Assembly: GCF_000417875.1 (NCBI RefSeq)
Contig: NW_006920871.1
Location: 1,067,459-1,131,458 of the forward strand
Direction: 5' to 3'
DNA length: 64,000 bases
DNA from: Pseudozyma flocculosa PF-1
Taxonomy: Eukaryota; Basidiomycota; Ustilaginomycetes; Ustilaginales; Ustilaginaceae
Shown: in pieces, positions 1 through 10,358 of the stretch
Position numbering within the stretch: position 1 is the first letter of the stretch
Layout: each line of letters opens with the position of its first letter
The notes under the pieces: model-generated
What the model was told of the DNA's origin: nothing
The model's database searches: none
Seen by the model: only the letters and a program-made list of their open reading frames with translations
Program-made: the position numbers and the translations under genes

Positions 1-1
1 G

Positions 2-136
2 CTGCCGCCGCGCAAGCCCAAGTCGTTTATGAACTTTACGCCGCCCCAGGACGAGCTCGAGGGCAGCAGCGGCGTGCGCCTGCGCAGGCTGAAGAAGTCG
101 GACAAGATGATTGCCCAGCAGGGCGGCGACAGCTAG
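2..136 (+). CDS. 3' end of an unrecognised protein-coding gene (partial)
   Basis: An open frame runs from the window edge to a TAG at 134-136 and gives about 44 residues, ending in a basic, Gln/Gly-rich tail with RLRRLKKSDKMIAQQ near the C-terminus. The gene begins outside the window and I do not recognise it. It converges on the MTR3 gene downstream. The frame was chosen because its residues read like a real basic C-terminal tail; the alternative frames also stay open over this short stretch, so the call is moderate. Confidence 0.5.
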   Translation: MPPRKPKSFMNFTPPQDELEGSSGVRLRRLKKSDKMIAQQGGDS

Positions 137-719
137 GTCTGTCAATCGGTCCGTCGGTCGGTCGGTCAGCCCAACCCGGGCTGGCTGTGTCCTCGTCTCT
201 TTTGGCGCGCCGCCTCGTGCCGCCCATCTACCAGCATTTGCCCCCTTCATCGTCGTCTTCGTCTTTCCAGCATGTCTCCCTCGCTCCCCGTCTCTCTCCG
301 CCCGCCGGTCCGTTTCCTATACAGCATCTCATCTCAGTACCATGACCGCCTCACCACCACCACCACCCTCACCGCCGCGTCGTCACAACGATGCGCGGTC
401 AGTCCGCATTCATCTTCCTCGGCACCCTTTTCCTATCTAGCTCGATTCTCGGCATGCCAGAGGAGGGAGGAGAGCGTAGCGGAACAGTCGGGGGCCCACC
501 CTACAATGACGACGACGATAGGCCGGCCGGCCGGTCTGGACTCTTGTCTCTGGCGGGCCCCCTTCCTCGATTCTCGTCGTCTCTGTGCGCAAATGACCGC
601 TTTCGTCTTCCCATGCATGCTGCGTGCGCATCGACGCCGACTGTGACGTTTTGCTTCTATTGCTGCAGACCAGATCCGACCGACAGCGACGACGGCGGAA
701 GGTTGGGTGGGAAGCGGGG
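137..719. other. Convergent intergenic region, no gene seen
   Basis: This is the 3' flank of the upstream partial gene and of MTR3, which point at each other. The sequence is C/T-rich with short simple stretches. I see no convincing coding or RNA signal. Confidence 0.5.
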
Positions 720-1925
720 CTAGGTCGAGGGGGCAGGTTGGTCGAGGACCGCCCTGCGTCTTTCAAAGTCGTGGGCGAGGGCTCGTGCGACGACGCCGTG
801 GATGTCGTTGAGCGATGCCGACATGGTCGCCAGTGCCTGAATTCGCGCCGTGGCGGGGCAAAAAGGGAGTGCAGTGAGAGAACAGCGCCGTCAGCCTCGG
901 GCAGGACCGGCAGCGCAGGAAGCGCAGGATGCGGCAACGAGCGCGTACGCATACGCCAACTCACCTCTTGCAGCCTTTCGTCCTGCAACCCTACCTGCGA
1001 GGCTGGGTCGAGGGCCCCACCGCGCACATCGAGACAGGTGACGCTCGAGAGGGCGGGCATGCCGCAGAGCAGGATCCTCGATGCGCCCCTCGCACCGTTG
1101 TTGCTCGACGAAAGGTCCGACGTGGTGGGATCGAGGATGAGCGGATATGGCCCCCCGGCGACGGCGGCAGACGAGGACGATCGAGCGGACGGGAGGAGCG
1201 CGACGGCACCGACGACGATGCCGTACATTTCGATTCCGGCCGATGCGAGCGCCGTCGAGGCGGCAATGGTGCCGGCGCTCACGCAGCTCTCTTCGGGTCC
1301 GTCGGACTCGAGGACGAGGATGTGGATGTCGAGCGAGGCCTTGGGGAGCAGGTCGAGGCGCAGAGAGGGAAGCAGCGCCTGCGAGACGAGGGCCGAGAGC
1401 GTGGCTGATTCCGTCGTCTGAGGGGTGAGGGGCGAGGGGAGGGGATTGGGCGTGCATCCATTCCGGCGAGGGGCTGTTGATCAGCCCACGTTGCCCCACC
1501 CTCCAAGACTTGGCCCCCTCGCCGAGCTAGCTGTCCAAACCGTCGCGACTCACCTTTCCAGGCCTCCTCCTCCTTCTGTTGCTAAACGGGGCAAACTTGA
1601 CCTCGACGTTGAGCTCGGCCTTGCCGGCGTACTGGCGCCCTTTGACCTGGCGCGGACCAAAGACGGAGCAGGCGAGTTTGAGGTTGCCCGTTTCGATGTA
1701 CGCGCTGCCGCTCGCCGAGGGTACGAGTCCGGTCTGGAGGAAGATGGGACGGTGCTGCAACGGTGTCCTGCCGTCGGGGCGGGTCGTGGTGGATGAGGAG
1801 GTCGACGAGGCAGAGGGGCCGGGGCGGGATGTGGATGCCGATGTCGATGCGGATGCGTCGAGGGCGGGTAGGAGCGGGCGACTCTGTGGGCCGTTTACGC
1901 GGCGTCTGTCGAATGCTGCGGCCAT
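720..1925 (-). CDS. MTR3: Exosome complex subunit MTR3 (EXOSC6-like, RNase PH fold)
   Basis: This is a core ring subunit of the RNA exosome, the 3'-5' RNA processing and decay complex of nucleus and cytoplasm. Three exons are proposed: 1925-1554, 1417-965 and 836-720. All are joined in phase 0 at GTGAGT donors and AG acceptors, giving about 313 residues. After a Ser/Pro-rich lead, exon 1 carries DGRTPLQHRPIFLQTG and the strand-forming GSAYIETGNLKLACSVFGPR typical of RNase PH-type exosome proteins. Exon 2 has the second half of the fold (CVSAGTIAASTALASAGIEM). Exon 3 encodes the C-terminal helix. The start is the ATG opening MAAAFDRRRVNG; longer upstream readings are low-complexity. Fungal RNase PH ring subunits are generally catalytically inactive; that is family knowledge. 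RRP41/RRP46 are alternative family names, but the N-terminal spacing fits MTR3 best. Confidence 0.85.
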
Positions 1926-2145
1926 ATTGAGCAGGCGGGCTGTTGTCGAGGAGGGAGGGGTGCAGGGGGGTGTCGGTGACGGTGGTGGCGGTGGTGATGC
2001 TGCGTGGAGGAGGAGGAAGAAGAAGGTGGATGACGGCAGGGCTGGCCTGAGCCTGGCCTGCGTGCTCCACCCTTGCCGCTGAAAAATTATTCTCCCGGCC
2101 GGGCCTGCGAGGCAAAGCACAGCCCAACGACTTCGGAAGTCGGGC

Positions 2146-2195
2146 TGGCCTGGCCTGGCAAGGCAAGGCAAGGCGAGGCGAGGCAGGCTGGAGCG
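2146..2195. repeat. Short tandem repeat, period about 5 (GGCAA/GGCGA/GGCCT)
   Basis: An imperfect run of five-base units in the divergent promoter. Probably simple-sequence expansion. Confidence 0.6.
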
Positions 2196-2292
2196 GCTGG
2201 ACCGTGCAGTCGTGCAGGCACTGCATGCTGCCTGCATAGCGGGCCGCCAGCGGGACCCTGACCGGCTCTGTTGGCCCCGCACTGACTTGGAC

Positions 2293-2328
2293 CTCGCCCC
2301 TCGCCCCTCGCCCCTCGCCCCTCGCCCT
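2293..2328. repeat. Heptamer tandem repeat (about 5 copies of CGCCCCT)
   Basis: Near-perfect seven-base units in the promoter of the Upp-type gene. Confidence 0.7.
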
Positions 2329-2512
2329 TCGCTCTCGCCTCACCTGCTGGCCGTCGATATCTTTGAGCTTGTCCCCCACAGACGGCTCACCCGGCCCCTT
2401 ATCTCCTCGCTCACCTGCTGCCCTTGCTTGCCTTCCGACCGTCACCATTGCCGCCCTCGTCGACATCGTCAGGCCAAGTTCCGCTACGCACGCATCCGCA
2501 CCCTTGCCCGCC

Positions 2513-3649
2513 ATGTCCAGCAACCCGAGCGTCCACATCGTCTCTCACCCGCTCATCAAGCACCACCTCGCCAATCTCCGCCTCGCTGATACCAGTCCAA
2601 AAGGTGATCTGGACGACGGCCTGACCCTACTGCTCGCCATGCTCTCGAGATGCAGCGCCTGACCTCGTCTGCCCTGCCCTGGCCCGCCCCCTCGCACTAC
2701 GACAGAGTTCCGCTCGCTCGTGGGCAACATCTCCACCGTACTCGCCATCGAGGCTACCAGCGCACTCGCCACAAAGGATGTACAGGGTCAGGGACCGCTC
2801 TCGACCTTCACCGGCCAGCAGCTGAGCGTATGTGTCGCCCCGTCGTCGACCGGTAAATGTCGGAGGGCCGCAGGGACATCCGTTTTGACCTCAAACCATC
2901 GCCCCGGCCCTCGCAGGAACGCATCGGCCTCGTGCCCATCCTACGAGCCGGTCTCGGCATGACTGAAGGTGAGGCCTTTCCTCGCGTCTCCGCATCCTCA
3001 CCGCTGCTACGAGCAGCCTTTGAGCTCACCCTTTGCGTCCGATCTTGACCTCCGCCCGACCCTATCAGCCTGCCTCGATCTGCTGCCCGAGAACACCAGT
3101 GTCCTCCATATCGGCCTCTTTCGCGAAAAAGTCTCGCTGCAGCCCGTCGAGTACTACAACAAGGTGAGGCGAAGTGGCGGCGTCCTCGCCTCTGATAGGC
3201 GAGGTCCAACTGCACATGTGACCGCTGACCGGCCGCCTACCCCTCCTCATCTCTGCCCCACTGCAGCTACCTGCGACACCGACCGTGGACCGCGTCCTCA
3301 TCCTCGATCCGCTGATTGCGACCGGTGGAACCGCGATTGTGAGTCGCATCCTGCTTTTGCCTCGTGTGAAGGCCGCTTGACCCGAACGCTGACCCTCGGC
3401 GACCTCTGCCACCACTGCTGCGATCGCCCGCAGGCCTGCGTGCAGATGATCCGGGACTGGGGCGTGCCCGTGGACAAGATCCAGTTCCTCTGCGTGCTCG
3501 CCTCCGAGACTGGCGTCAACAACCTGCTGAAAGCCGTGCCCGGGCTCGAGCTGTGGATCGGCCACGTCGATCCGGAGCTCAACGAAAAGGGCCTCATCCT
3601 CCCTGGTCTCGGCGATACGGGCGACCGTCTGTTCGACACGCTGGCATAG
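2513..3649 (+). CDS. Uracil phosphoribosyltransferase, bacterial Upp-like type
   Basis: This enzyme salvages uracil by joining it to PRPP to make UMP in the cytosol. Six exons are proposed: 2513-2603, 2706-2827, 2917-2968, 3069-3163, 3267-3338 and 3434-3649. The five introns are 71-103 nt, each with GT..AG ends and consistent phase, giving 215 residues, close to the usual Upp length of about 208. Visible family features are HPLIKHHLANLRLADTSP at the N-terminus, VPILRAGLGM, PVEYYNKLP, the PRPP loop LILDPLIATGGTAI, and the C-terminal uracil-binding PGLGDTGDR. The wording of these motifs is closer to bacterial Upp than to yeast Fur1; that is from memory of the families and was not searched. The start is the ATG opening MSSNPSVHIVSHP; in-frame ATGs further upstream would add only a low-complexity lead. 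Confidence 0.9.
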
Positions 3650-3756
3650 CGGGCGCAGGCCCAAGCTACTCGGCAGGAGACGCCGGCACCCGCCGCGCGG
3701 CAGCTGCGGCGGTCGTGCTTGCAAGTCTATTGTCCGTTCCGGGGAGCCGCGTCCTT

Positions 3757-5239
3757 CTACAGCGGCTTGACGCCGAACAGAGCGCGGAACTCTTCGAACA
3801 GCTGCAGTTCAAACGGGAGGTGGGGTGCCAAGTTTCAGCGATTCCGACCAACCCCACGTCGCCCCATCTCAACACGGCTGCAGCTCGACTCACAATCAGC
3901 GAGATGACGGTATGCGATCCGAGGCGAGCCCAACACATGGCGAAGCTGCTCGAGCACAGTCCGACAGGCAAAGGGACACGTTTCGTCAGCGGGATCCCGC
4001 CACGCTCGACGTTGCTGGCTCTGCAAGCCGATCTGCACCGCGCCGGCTTACCCCTTGTACAGCGCCAATGGACCTTCGTTTTTGATGAGCTTGCCGACGC
4101 AGTCGAAGGCGTTTTTGAACTCGCGCTCCTTGTCCTGCATCAGCCGCACCTTGATCGTGTCGAACGGCGCCGACGCAATCGAGGCGAACAGGCCTGTCGC
4201 AGCGCAAGACCCGAGCAGACGTCAGCAGGGCCACCTTTGGACGAGCGAGGCGGTAGCGGGCGAGCGAAGCAGGAGGGACTCACCTGCCACCAGACTTGCG
4301 CTAAAGTGGAGCGGCAGACCCTCGTCCATGAGGCCAGCCCTCTTGACCATCGACTTGACCTGGTCGTAGCTGCCAATCTGGCTCGAGGTGAGGACGGCGG
4401 CGCGGATCGTCGTGGGCCACACGCCGCGGTAGAGGGATTTGACGCCGCCGACAAAGGCACTGCCGCCGGCGCCGGGCGCCCGGGCTCCCTCCCTGAAGAC
4501 TTCTGCGAACCCGACGAACGTGTTGCGGTAGGGCGGCCGACCGTTTGGCCGGTTGGCCTGCATGCGCACCTTGAGCAGATCTGTCGGGCAGGCAAAGGCG
4601 GATCCGATTGCGCCGCTCGTGATTCCGCTAAGGGCCTTGAGCGCAAACGACTGCTCCGAGACGCCCAGCAGGTCCGAGTAGAGGTCCTGCGTCGGTAGGA
4701 GGGCGGGGAGAGCGGGAGCGGCGAGTCAGCAATGGCCCTTCGTGGACCGTCGAGGGGGCGACCAGGTCGGCCGGCTGGCGTCTATTGCTCACCTTGAAGG
4801 TCTCGTAGAGGCCAAAGCGGACGGTGCTGTAGGTGAGTTCGCGGAGGCAGCTGGCGGTGACGCCGTTGAAGAAGCTGCGTGCGCCCTCGTCGCGCAGCAT
4901 GGATCCGGCGACGCGGACAAAGTTGTTGCGCTGCTTGTCGCGCACGAGCTGCTGGCGCACCTTGACAATGTCGGCCGGGTTGGTGCAGCAGGCCGAGAGC
5001 GCGTTGCCTAACCCGGCGGCCGCAAACGTGGCTGCGAGCGTGTACCCTCCCGACGAGCGAGGTGTGGGCGCGGCGGCGGTGGCAGTTGGTGGTGGTGGCG
5101 GTGGTGGTGATGCCGGCAATGAAGATGGTGGGTTGTGGTGCGGGTGTTCTGCCGCGGCGATGGCATTGTCTGGCGAGAGGATGGACGAGGGCGTCACTGA
5201 TGATCCCACTGGAGGGGAGCGGGTCGAGGAGCTGGCCAT
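3757..5239 (-). CDS. Mitochondrial carrier family protein (SLC25), dicarboxylate/UCP-like
   Basis: This is a solute exchanger of the mitochondrial inner membrane. Five exons are proposed: 5239-4793, 4686-4284, 4193-4052, 3945-3894 and 3801-3757, giving 362 residues with consistent phases. All three carrier repeats are present, each with the signature Px[DE]xx[KR]: PADIVKVRQQ, PTDLLKVRMQ and PFDTIKVRLMQ. The last exons supply the sixth membrane segment region (WARLGSHTVISLILFEEFRALFG). An unusual Ser/Pro-rich N-terminal extension of about 65 residues, including a run of Pro, precedes the first membrane segment. Repeat signatures and overall style suggest the dicarboxylate, oxoglutarate or uncoupling-protein branch, but the substrate cannot be fixed from sequence alone. 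It converges on the Upp-type gene with a 107-bp gap. Confidence 0.88.
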
Positions 5240-6482
5240 GTCGAGGGATGGCCTGCGTCTATGTTCGAATGCCGAAAGGCGAAGGCAGATGGTCCCCTGT
5301 GTAGAGCGATGGTGGCCGTGTCGATGGTGGTGGTGACGGTGGACGCGGTGCGTGTGTCGGCAGGAGCCAAGTCTGGATGCGAAGGATGGGGCAGACGAGG
5401 TTCGGTTGGTCGGGCAGGTCAAGCAGCCGAGGGCAGGGCGGCGAGGACAGACGCCGGCCTCATCGCGTGGCTCTGGCAGGCCCCTCTGGTTTCCCCGCAC
5501 TCGTTGGCCCTCGCCCTAGCCTGGCTCCGCCCCCGGGCCCGGCAAAACCGCCCCCGACTCCCGCGGGTCCAAGACGCAGGTCAGCACTAAAGCCGATTTG
5601 GGCCCGATGCGGCGCAGGGTCCCTTTTGCACCCGATGCCAACTTCGACCACGGCTCGTCCCACCACCACCACCACCGCCGTCCTCGTTGGACCCGCCAGC
5701 CGCCGCAGCTTCACTCTCGCTCCTGATACTCTCGCTTCTCGCTGATCACCGTCAAGGCCGAACACTGACCGATAGGCCGCTCGGTCCGGGCTAGGTGGTC
5801 TCGCTCGCCGGCGGGTCCGCCTGCCGAGATGACAGCGACGTCGGAGCGACGCGGCACCGTCCCGTCCACGGCGATCCGGTTGGGCCGCGGCCTCGAGCCA
5901 AGTCACCACCGGACGAGACTCGCTCATTGGAAATCGAGACGAGTGACTTTGCTCGCTATAAGCACAGAGGGTTGCCAGCATGGCGGCCACGTTCTCGAGC
6001 TTTGGATGACCCACCGGCGGAGCCTCTTGGCGTGTTCAGCCCCGGCAAGCTATTCGACAGACGCCCATCGCCGAGACGACACTCGATTTAGACTGTTCGG
6101 CCCACCACCGATCCCGTTCCGAGGCTCGTCGCGCCGCCGAAGTTGGCAGGAAGACCGGCGGGACGGCGAGCAGACGGGCGGGCGCAAGTGCATCGCCATG
6201 CATTGCCAGCTCATCCAGGGCGCACCGGCTCCTCAATGGACGGGTCGATTCGGACAAGCAGCTTATCGATCGATCTCGCAAGGGAACCCGACAGCGATGC
6301 CGGATCCACTGGCGTCCCGCCTCGAGCTGCCCTTGAGTCGCTATCGACTGGGTGCGACGCTCCTCGCCTCGTTCTTCGGGCCAGGGCGAAGCGGCACATG
6401 TATAAATGTACGAGAGGCAAGTCAAAGCCCTGGAATTGGCTCGACAGTCGTCCTTTACCCACTCTGATCTCTAATCCTCACC
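5240..6482. other. Divergent intergenic region, carrier gene / family A copy 1
   Basis: This 1.2-kb gap marks the passage from housekeeping genes to the secreted-protein island. It holds the carrier promoter (GC-rich, no TATA box) and, near 6401, a TATA box for family A. No convincing gene is seen. Confidence 0.45.
6401..6407 (+). promoter_or_regulatory. TATA box of family A copy 1
   Basis: TATAAAT lies 82 bp before the ATG at 6483. Similar boxes sit 90-96 bp before the other family A starts, which supports a real function. Confidence 0.6.
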
Positions 6483-7229
6483 ATGATCTCCTTCCGCAAA
6501 TGTTGCCCTCGCCTAGCAGCAGCGGCGCTGCTGCTGGTGGCAGTCCTACTGCCCATGCTCGCCTACAGCCGCCCCATGAACGGCGAGCCCATGTTCGGCG
6601 CGGCCTCGGACGCTCTCGACGCCATCTTCCGCGCTGACGACTACGAAGCGGCCGAAGGACTGTATTACGCCGCTGGACACGGCGCACCTTCTGCCGCCCG
6701 AGCCGCCAGACCTGGCCCATTTGCGGCTCTTCACCAAGAGGAAGACTTTGGCTCGCTGCCTGCCTTCACGCACCCGACATCCTTCGCCACGCTTCACAAT
6801 GTGGACTACGAAGGCGACTTGACAAAGGCCAGCCTCGAGGAGCGCCAGCTCGTGGTGGAAAAGTTCCGAAACGACTTCCGCGTGGGCCCCGGAACCAACG
6901 TGCACTTCAACGACGATCCCAGCCAGCTCATGCCCCTGCGCCGTTTCCCTAACGGCAAGATCATCAAGCGGCACGTCGACTTCGTCAAGCGCATGCGCGG
7001 CACCGAGTTTTGGCAGTCGCCCTCGGGCGGGCCCGGTCGAGAGTACGTCATCAACGGCTACATCGTCCACCACCTACTCGAACTCGCAAGCAGCAGCGAC
7101 CAGGTCCGTGTCTACTATGTCATGGCCGTGCCCCTCGAGGAGCTCGCCAGGGGAAAGACGGAGCGCGGCCGCCCGAGCCTCGCCAAAAAGGTCATCGAGG
7201 TCGGCCAGCTGGTGCTGCCTCTGAGGTAG
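6483..7229 (+). CDS. Family A secreted protein, copy 1 (effector-like)
   Basis: An intronless gene of 248 residues and unrecognised family. The N-terminus is a clear signal peptide (LAAAALLLVAVLLPMLAYS), after which the mature part opens RPMNGEPMFGAASDALDAIF. Conserved with its three neighbours are a HPT motif near residue 98, DLTKASLEERQLVVEKF, a dibasic KRH at residues 162-164 within IKRHVDFVKRMRGTEF, and a C-terminal block ending in VRVYYVMAVPLEEL and a KVIEVGQL tail. KR before H fits a Kex2-type processing site, by inference. No cysteine-rich or catalytic motif is seen in the mature part. It is the first of four tandem copies at 0.8-1.2 kb spacing. A secreted effector role is inferred from signal peptide, novelty and clustering only. 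Confidence 0.85.
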   Translation: MISFRKCCPRLAAAALLLVAVLLPMLAYSRPMNGEPMFGAASDALDAIFRADDYEAAEGLYYAAGHGAPSAARAARPGPFAALHQEEDFGSLPAFTHPTSFATLHNVDYEGDLTKASLEERQLVVEKFRNDFRVGPGTNVHFNDDPSQLMPLRRFPNGKIIKRHVDFVKRMRGTEFWQSPSGGPGREYVINGYIVHHLLELASSSDQVRVYYVMAVPLEELARGKTERGRPSLAKKVIEVGQLVLPLR

Positions 7230-8319
7230 CCAGCCGTCAGCCCAAGCACATGGTTTTTCTGTCCCGCGCTCGTCCGGCGGCTAGCTTGCTGGTGCCGTTG
7301 CCTCAGCACCGCAAGACGGCCGCGCGTCTGTCGGCCCTCGCTCAGCGCCGTATCGCTAGCCACCCTATGCCCCACTGTCCAGCTCACACAGATCCGAGTA
7401 ATTTGACCACCTTCAACGAGTCGACTCTCTCTGTCTCCTGCTGGCCAACGATAGCGACGGCCGATGCAAGCCTGAAAGCGTGTTCGAGGTGCTGCTGAAG
7501 CAGCCGAGACTGTAGGAGAGCAGCAGGACGGGGATGTCGGAAGGACGGACAGAGCAGATGGCCGAGAAACACAGCTCGAGACGGGAAGGGCGACCGAGTC
7601 GTCGCGCGGAGTTTCCTCGTCACGCCGTCTCCACCGAGGCTATGCTCGCTCCTATCGACATCGTGGCCGTACTTGTTCTCGACCCTGACTTTCCGGAAGC
7701 TCGGTCGGCTTCTTTCACCTTCGGTACGGTCGAAGGGCATCGGCTTCACGAGCTGCGGTATCGTCGTTCAAGCAGCCGGGATGACCTTGCAAGAGCCTGA
7801 AGCCCCGGTCCATGGCTTGGGCGTTGCACACGTGAGTCCAAGCGGTCCCGAAACCCTCGCTGGCACGCTCGCCTCGGATCGTCTCGAGAGGATTTGGTGC
7901 GGCACTGACTCGTCATGAGGCCGAGGCAAGCCGGTCGCACAATGCCATTGATCTTTGGCGGGTCCTTATTTCTTGCCATTGTCGATCTCTTCGCCCCGGA
8001 ACGGGCCGAGGCACTCATGCCTATCGGTACGAGTAGGCCCTATGATGAACCAGCGCCACAGCCCCACCTGACCCACCTATGCCCACATGTGCCGGGAACA
8101 AGTCATCTCGAGTGGGGTTACTTGGCGCTGACGTCGCTGAAGCTCGAGCGGGCCCTCCTATCGACAGAGCCCACCGTTGTGGAGCCAAAGTGGTCGCCGT
8201 GTCCTCCAGAGAGGGGCAGCGGGCGAGCATAAGAAGAGGACAGACGGGTCAGTCAGCTGTCGACCCGACCTTGTCCACGCCTCTCACACCCCGAAACAGC
8301 GACCACTTCTTTTATCGCC
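7230..8319. other. Intergenic region between family A copies 1 and 2
   Basis: About 1.1 kb without a convincing gene. It carries the 3' flank of copy 1 and the promoter of copy 2. Confidence 0.45.
8229..8235 (+). promoter_or_regulatory. TATA-like box of family A copy 2
   Basis: CATAAGAA lies about 90 bp before the start codon, matching the position of stronger boxes in the sister genes. Confidence 0.4.
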
Positions 8320-9138
8320 ATGCTTTCTCATCGCCGAGTCGGCCTGCGACTGGCCTTAGTGGCGCTCTCGCTGCTGCTCCTTTCCATCACCATGCTGCAG
8401 ATTGCCCGCTGCCGCCCGATGGATGATGGGTCGATGGTCGGTGCCACCTCTGAAGCTCTCGAGGCTCTCTATCGCGCCCTGGACCAGGAAGAGGCCGAGT
8501 CACTCGGCACCGTCGCCCACTCCTTCCAGCCTCACAGCGTCGGCCAGCCTGCTTCCTCTCACTCGCACCCCGGAGGCGCCTACCACGCTGTCGCTCAAAT
8601 TGAGCGTCCCCAGCCTCTCTACCAGCTCCAGCAAGTCGAGCCCTTTGGGCCCATCCCACGCTTCGTTCATCCTACCGCATTCACCACGATGAACGCCGTC
8701 ATCGGCTACGAGGACCTGGAAAAGGCCAGCGTCGAGGAGCGAAACCTCGTCCTGCAAAAGTACACCGATGACTTCGTGTATGGCCCCGCTTCTGGCATCC
8801 ACTGGGACGAGGCTGCCAACGAGTTCGTTCCCTTCCGCTTCCGCGACGACGTCAGGATCAAGCGCCACACCGAATTCTTGATCCGCAGGCGCGGAACCGA
8901 CCTCACGAAGCCGGCCAGGCCGGGACCTCTGCTCGAGTACATTGTCAACAACTTCCTCGTACGCTACATTCCCGATCTCGCGAGTTCCAACGCGCAGTTC
9001 AAGGCGTACTATGTCATTGCCGTGCCGCTCGACGAGGTCATGAGGCCGAGGAACTCGAATGGAGCCCCCATCCTGTACGGAAGGATCAAGGAAGTCGGCG
9101 AGCTAGAAGTCCCGACGGGGCGCCGCCGGCGCGCCTAG
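8320..9138 (+). CDS. Family A secreted protein, copy 2 (effector-like)
   Basis: An intronless gene of 272 residues. The signal peptide (LALVALSLLLLSITMLQIA) is followed by CRPMDDGSMVGATSEALEAL and YRALDQEEAES, which is almost the same in copies 3 and 4. A His/Ser-rich linker follows, then PIPRFVHPTAFTTM, YEDLEKASVEERNLVLQKY, the dibasic KRH at residue 181 in RIKRHTEFLIRRRGT, and a strongly conserved C-terminal block with KAYYVIAVPLDEV and IKEVGELEVP. The start is the first ATG after the TATA-like box and gives an immediate signal peptide. The protein ends in a short basic tail (GRRRRA). Function is unknown; the family is presumably secreted. Confidence 0.85.
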   Translation: MLSHRRVGLRLALVALSLLLLSITMLQIARCRPMDDGSMVGATSEALEALYRALDQEEAESLGTVAHSFQPHSVGQPASSHSHPGGAYHAVAQIERPQPLYQLQQVEPFGPIPRFVHPTAFTTMNAVIGYEDLEKASVEERNLVLQKYTDDFVYGPASGIHWDEAANEFVPFRFRDDVRIKRHTEFLIRRRGTDLTKPARPGPLLEYIVNNFLVRYIPDLASSNAQFKAYYVIAVPLDEVMRPRNSNGAPILYGRIKEVGELEVPTGRRRRA

Positions 9139-9230
9139 ACAAGCGTATCGCAGCATGGCCGTCCCGAGCTTGTCTATCGTCTACCTCTCCTCGTCGCATC
9201 CTTTCTACTTATCGAATAGCGCCTCCTTCC

Positions 9231-9274
9231 CGTCGTTTAAATCATACAGACTGCGTCGTTTAAATCATACAGAC
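9231..9274. repeat. Exact 21-bp direct duplication
   Basis: Two identical copies of a 21-bp unit starting CGTCGTTTAAATCATACAG, offset by 23 bp, downstream of family A copy 2. Confidence 0.8.
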
Positions 9275-10262
9275 CGAAACCAAAGGTGGTCCTCGAGCCC
9301 GCGCCTGAGCCTTTGTAGCGCTCGCGCGAAGGCAAGGCGAAAGCTTGCGCTTGCGTGTCTTCGTGTGGGCAGAACGAGGCGGACGAGTTGGACGAGGCGG
9401 CGGCAAGCATGCTCCGAGCCGAGTGGCAGTGAGAAAGGGTGTTGCGATCGAACTGGGGAAGGCGACCTGGCAAAGCGAAGCGGGGTAGCTGGGCAACGAG
9501 TCGAGAAGGCCAACTTGCATCGAGATCGCACGTACAAGCCGACGCCACACAAAAACATCGCCAACTGGGCTGAGTTGCTCCTGCTCCCTGCTTCCACGCT
9601 CGGTCCTTTTTGCCACCGTCCTCTGTCCGCGGCGCAAATCCCGTCGGCGATCTCTCCCGCAGTCGCCGTTTATACCTCCCTTTCGGCCACGCTCGGCGAC
9701 CAAGACCGCTGTGCCTTCGGCCTATCAGCTCGGGCACCTGCGAGGCCGCAACGACCCCGGTCCGTACCATGCCGATCCGCGGCACACCGGTCCGTGACTT
9801 GCCGCTGATCGTGGGAGCAGTCGAGCCCCACCATGCTCCACACGGTTCATCCCTCAAATACATACATATCCAGGCCCCACCGGAGAGGGACTTCGATTCG
9901 CCCCGAGGGGAGACGAAGACTCATTCGCCGTGCGCCGTCGGTCGTCGCTGAGCCTATGTAGAGCCAGCACGACACCTGTGACCTTGCCCGTACATCTAGG
10001 GCAAGTGTCGGTATACGGCGGCGTCCCCGCCAACTGGAGCGGTGGATCCCCGCTTCACTCCGCCAAGTGACGAAGTAACTCGAGGCTTTCGTAGTCAATC
10101 GCGAGACTCCTCACGTTATCGTCTTTGGTGCGACGCTCTCATCGAGTGTGGAGCCAGTGGAGCCCCACCATGATCTCGCTTGAGGTGCACTTGGATCCAT
10201 TTGGGACCGACTTGCTCGCCGTCTGGAGGCTCTAAGCCTTCGAGGCTGCGCAAGAGGTTCGA

Positions 10263-10270
10263 GATAAATA
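10263..10270 (+). promoter_or_regulatory. TATA box of family A copy 3
   Basis: GATAAATA lies about 95 bp before the ATG at 10359, the same spacing as in the sister genes. Confidence 0.5.
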
Positions 10271-10358
10271 GGGGGTCGGGTTCGCCATCGAATCGGCCCT
10301 TCCATCATCTTCTCCTGCTCCTTGCCCTTGCCCTCCAACTCTCTCGCCTGAACAACCC

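Larger units (their letters stand above)
1926..2512. promoter_or_regulatory. Divergent promoter between MTR3 and the Upp-type gene
   Basis: The two genes are transcribed away from this 587-bp gap, so it probably holds both promoters. It contains a pentamer-like GGCAA/GGCGA run at about 2146-2195 and a heptamer run (CGCCCCT repeated) at 2293-2328. No TATA box is obvious. The stretch just before 2513 is pyrimidine-rich, as is common ahead of fungal start codons. Confidence 0.4.
9139..10358. other. Intergenic region between family A copies 2 and 3
   Basis: A 1.2-kb gap. It contains an exact 21-bp direct duplication (9231-9251 and 9254-9274, containing TTTAAATCATACAGAC) and the promoter of copy 3. 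The string GAGCCCCACCATG occurs at about 9829 and again at about 10159. No gene is seen. Confidence 0.45.
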
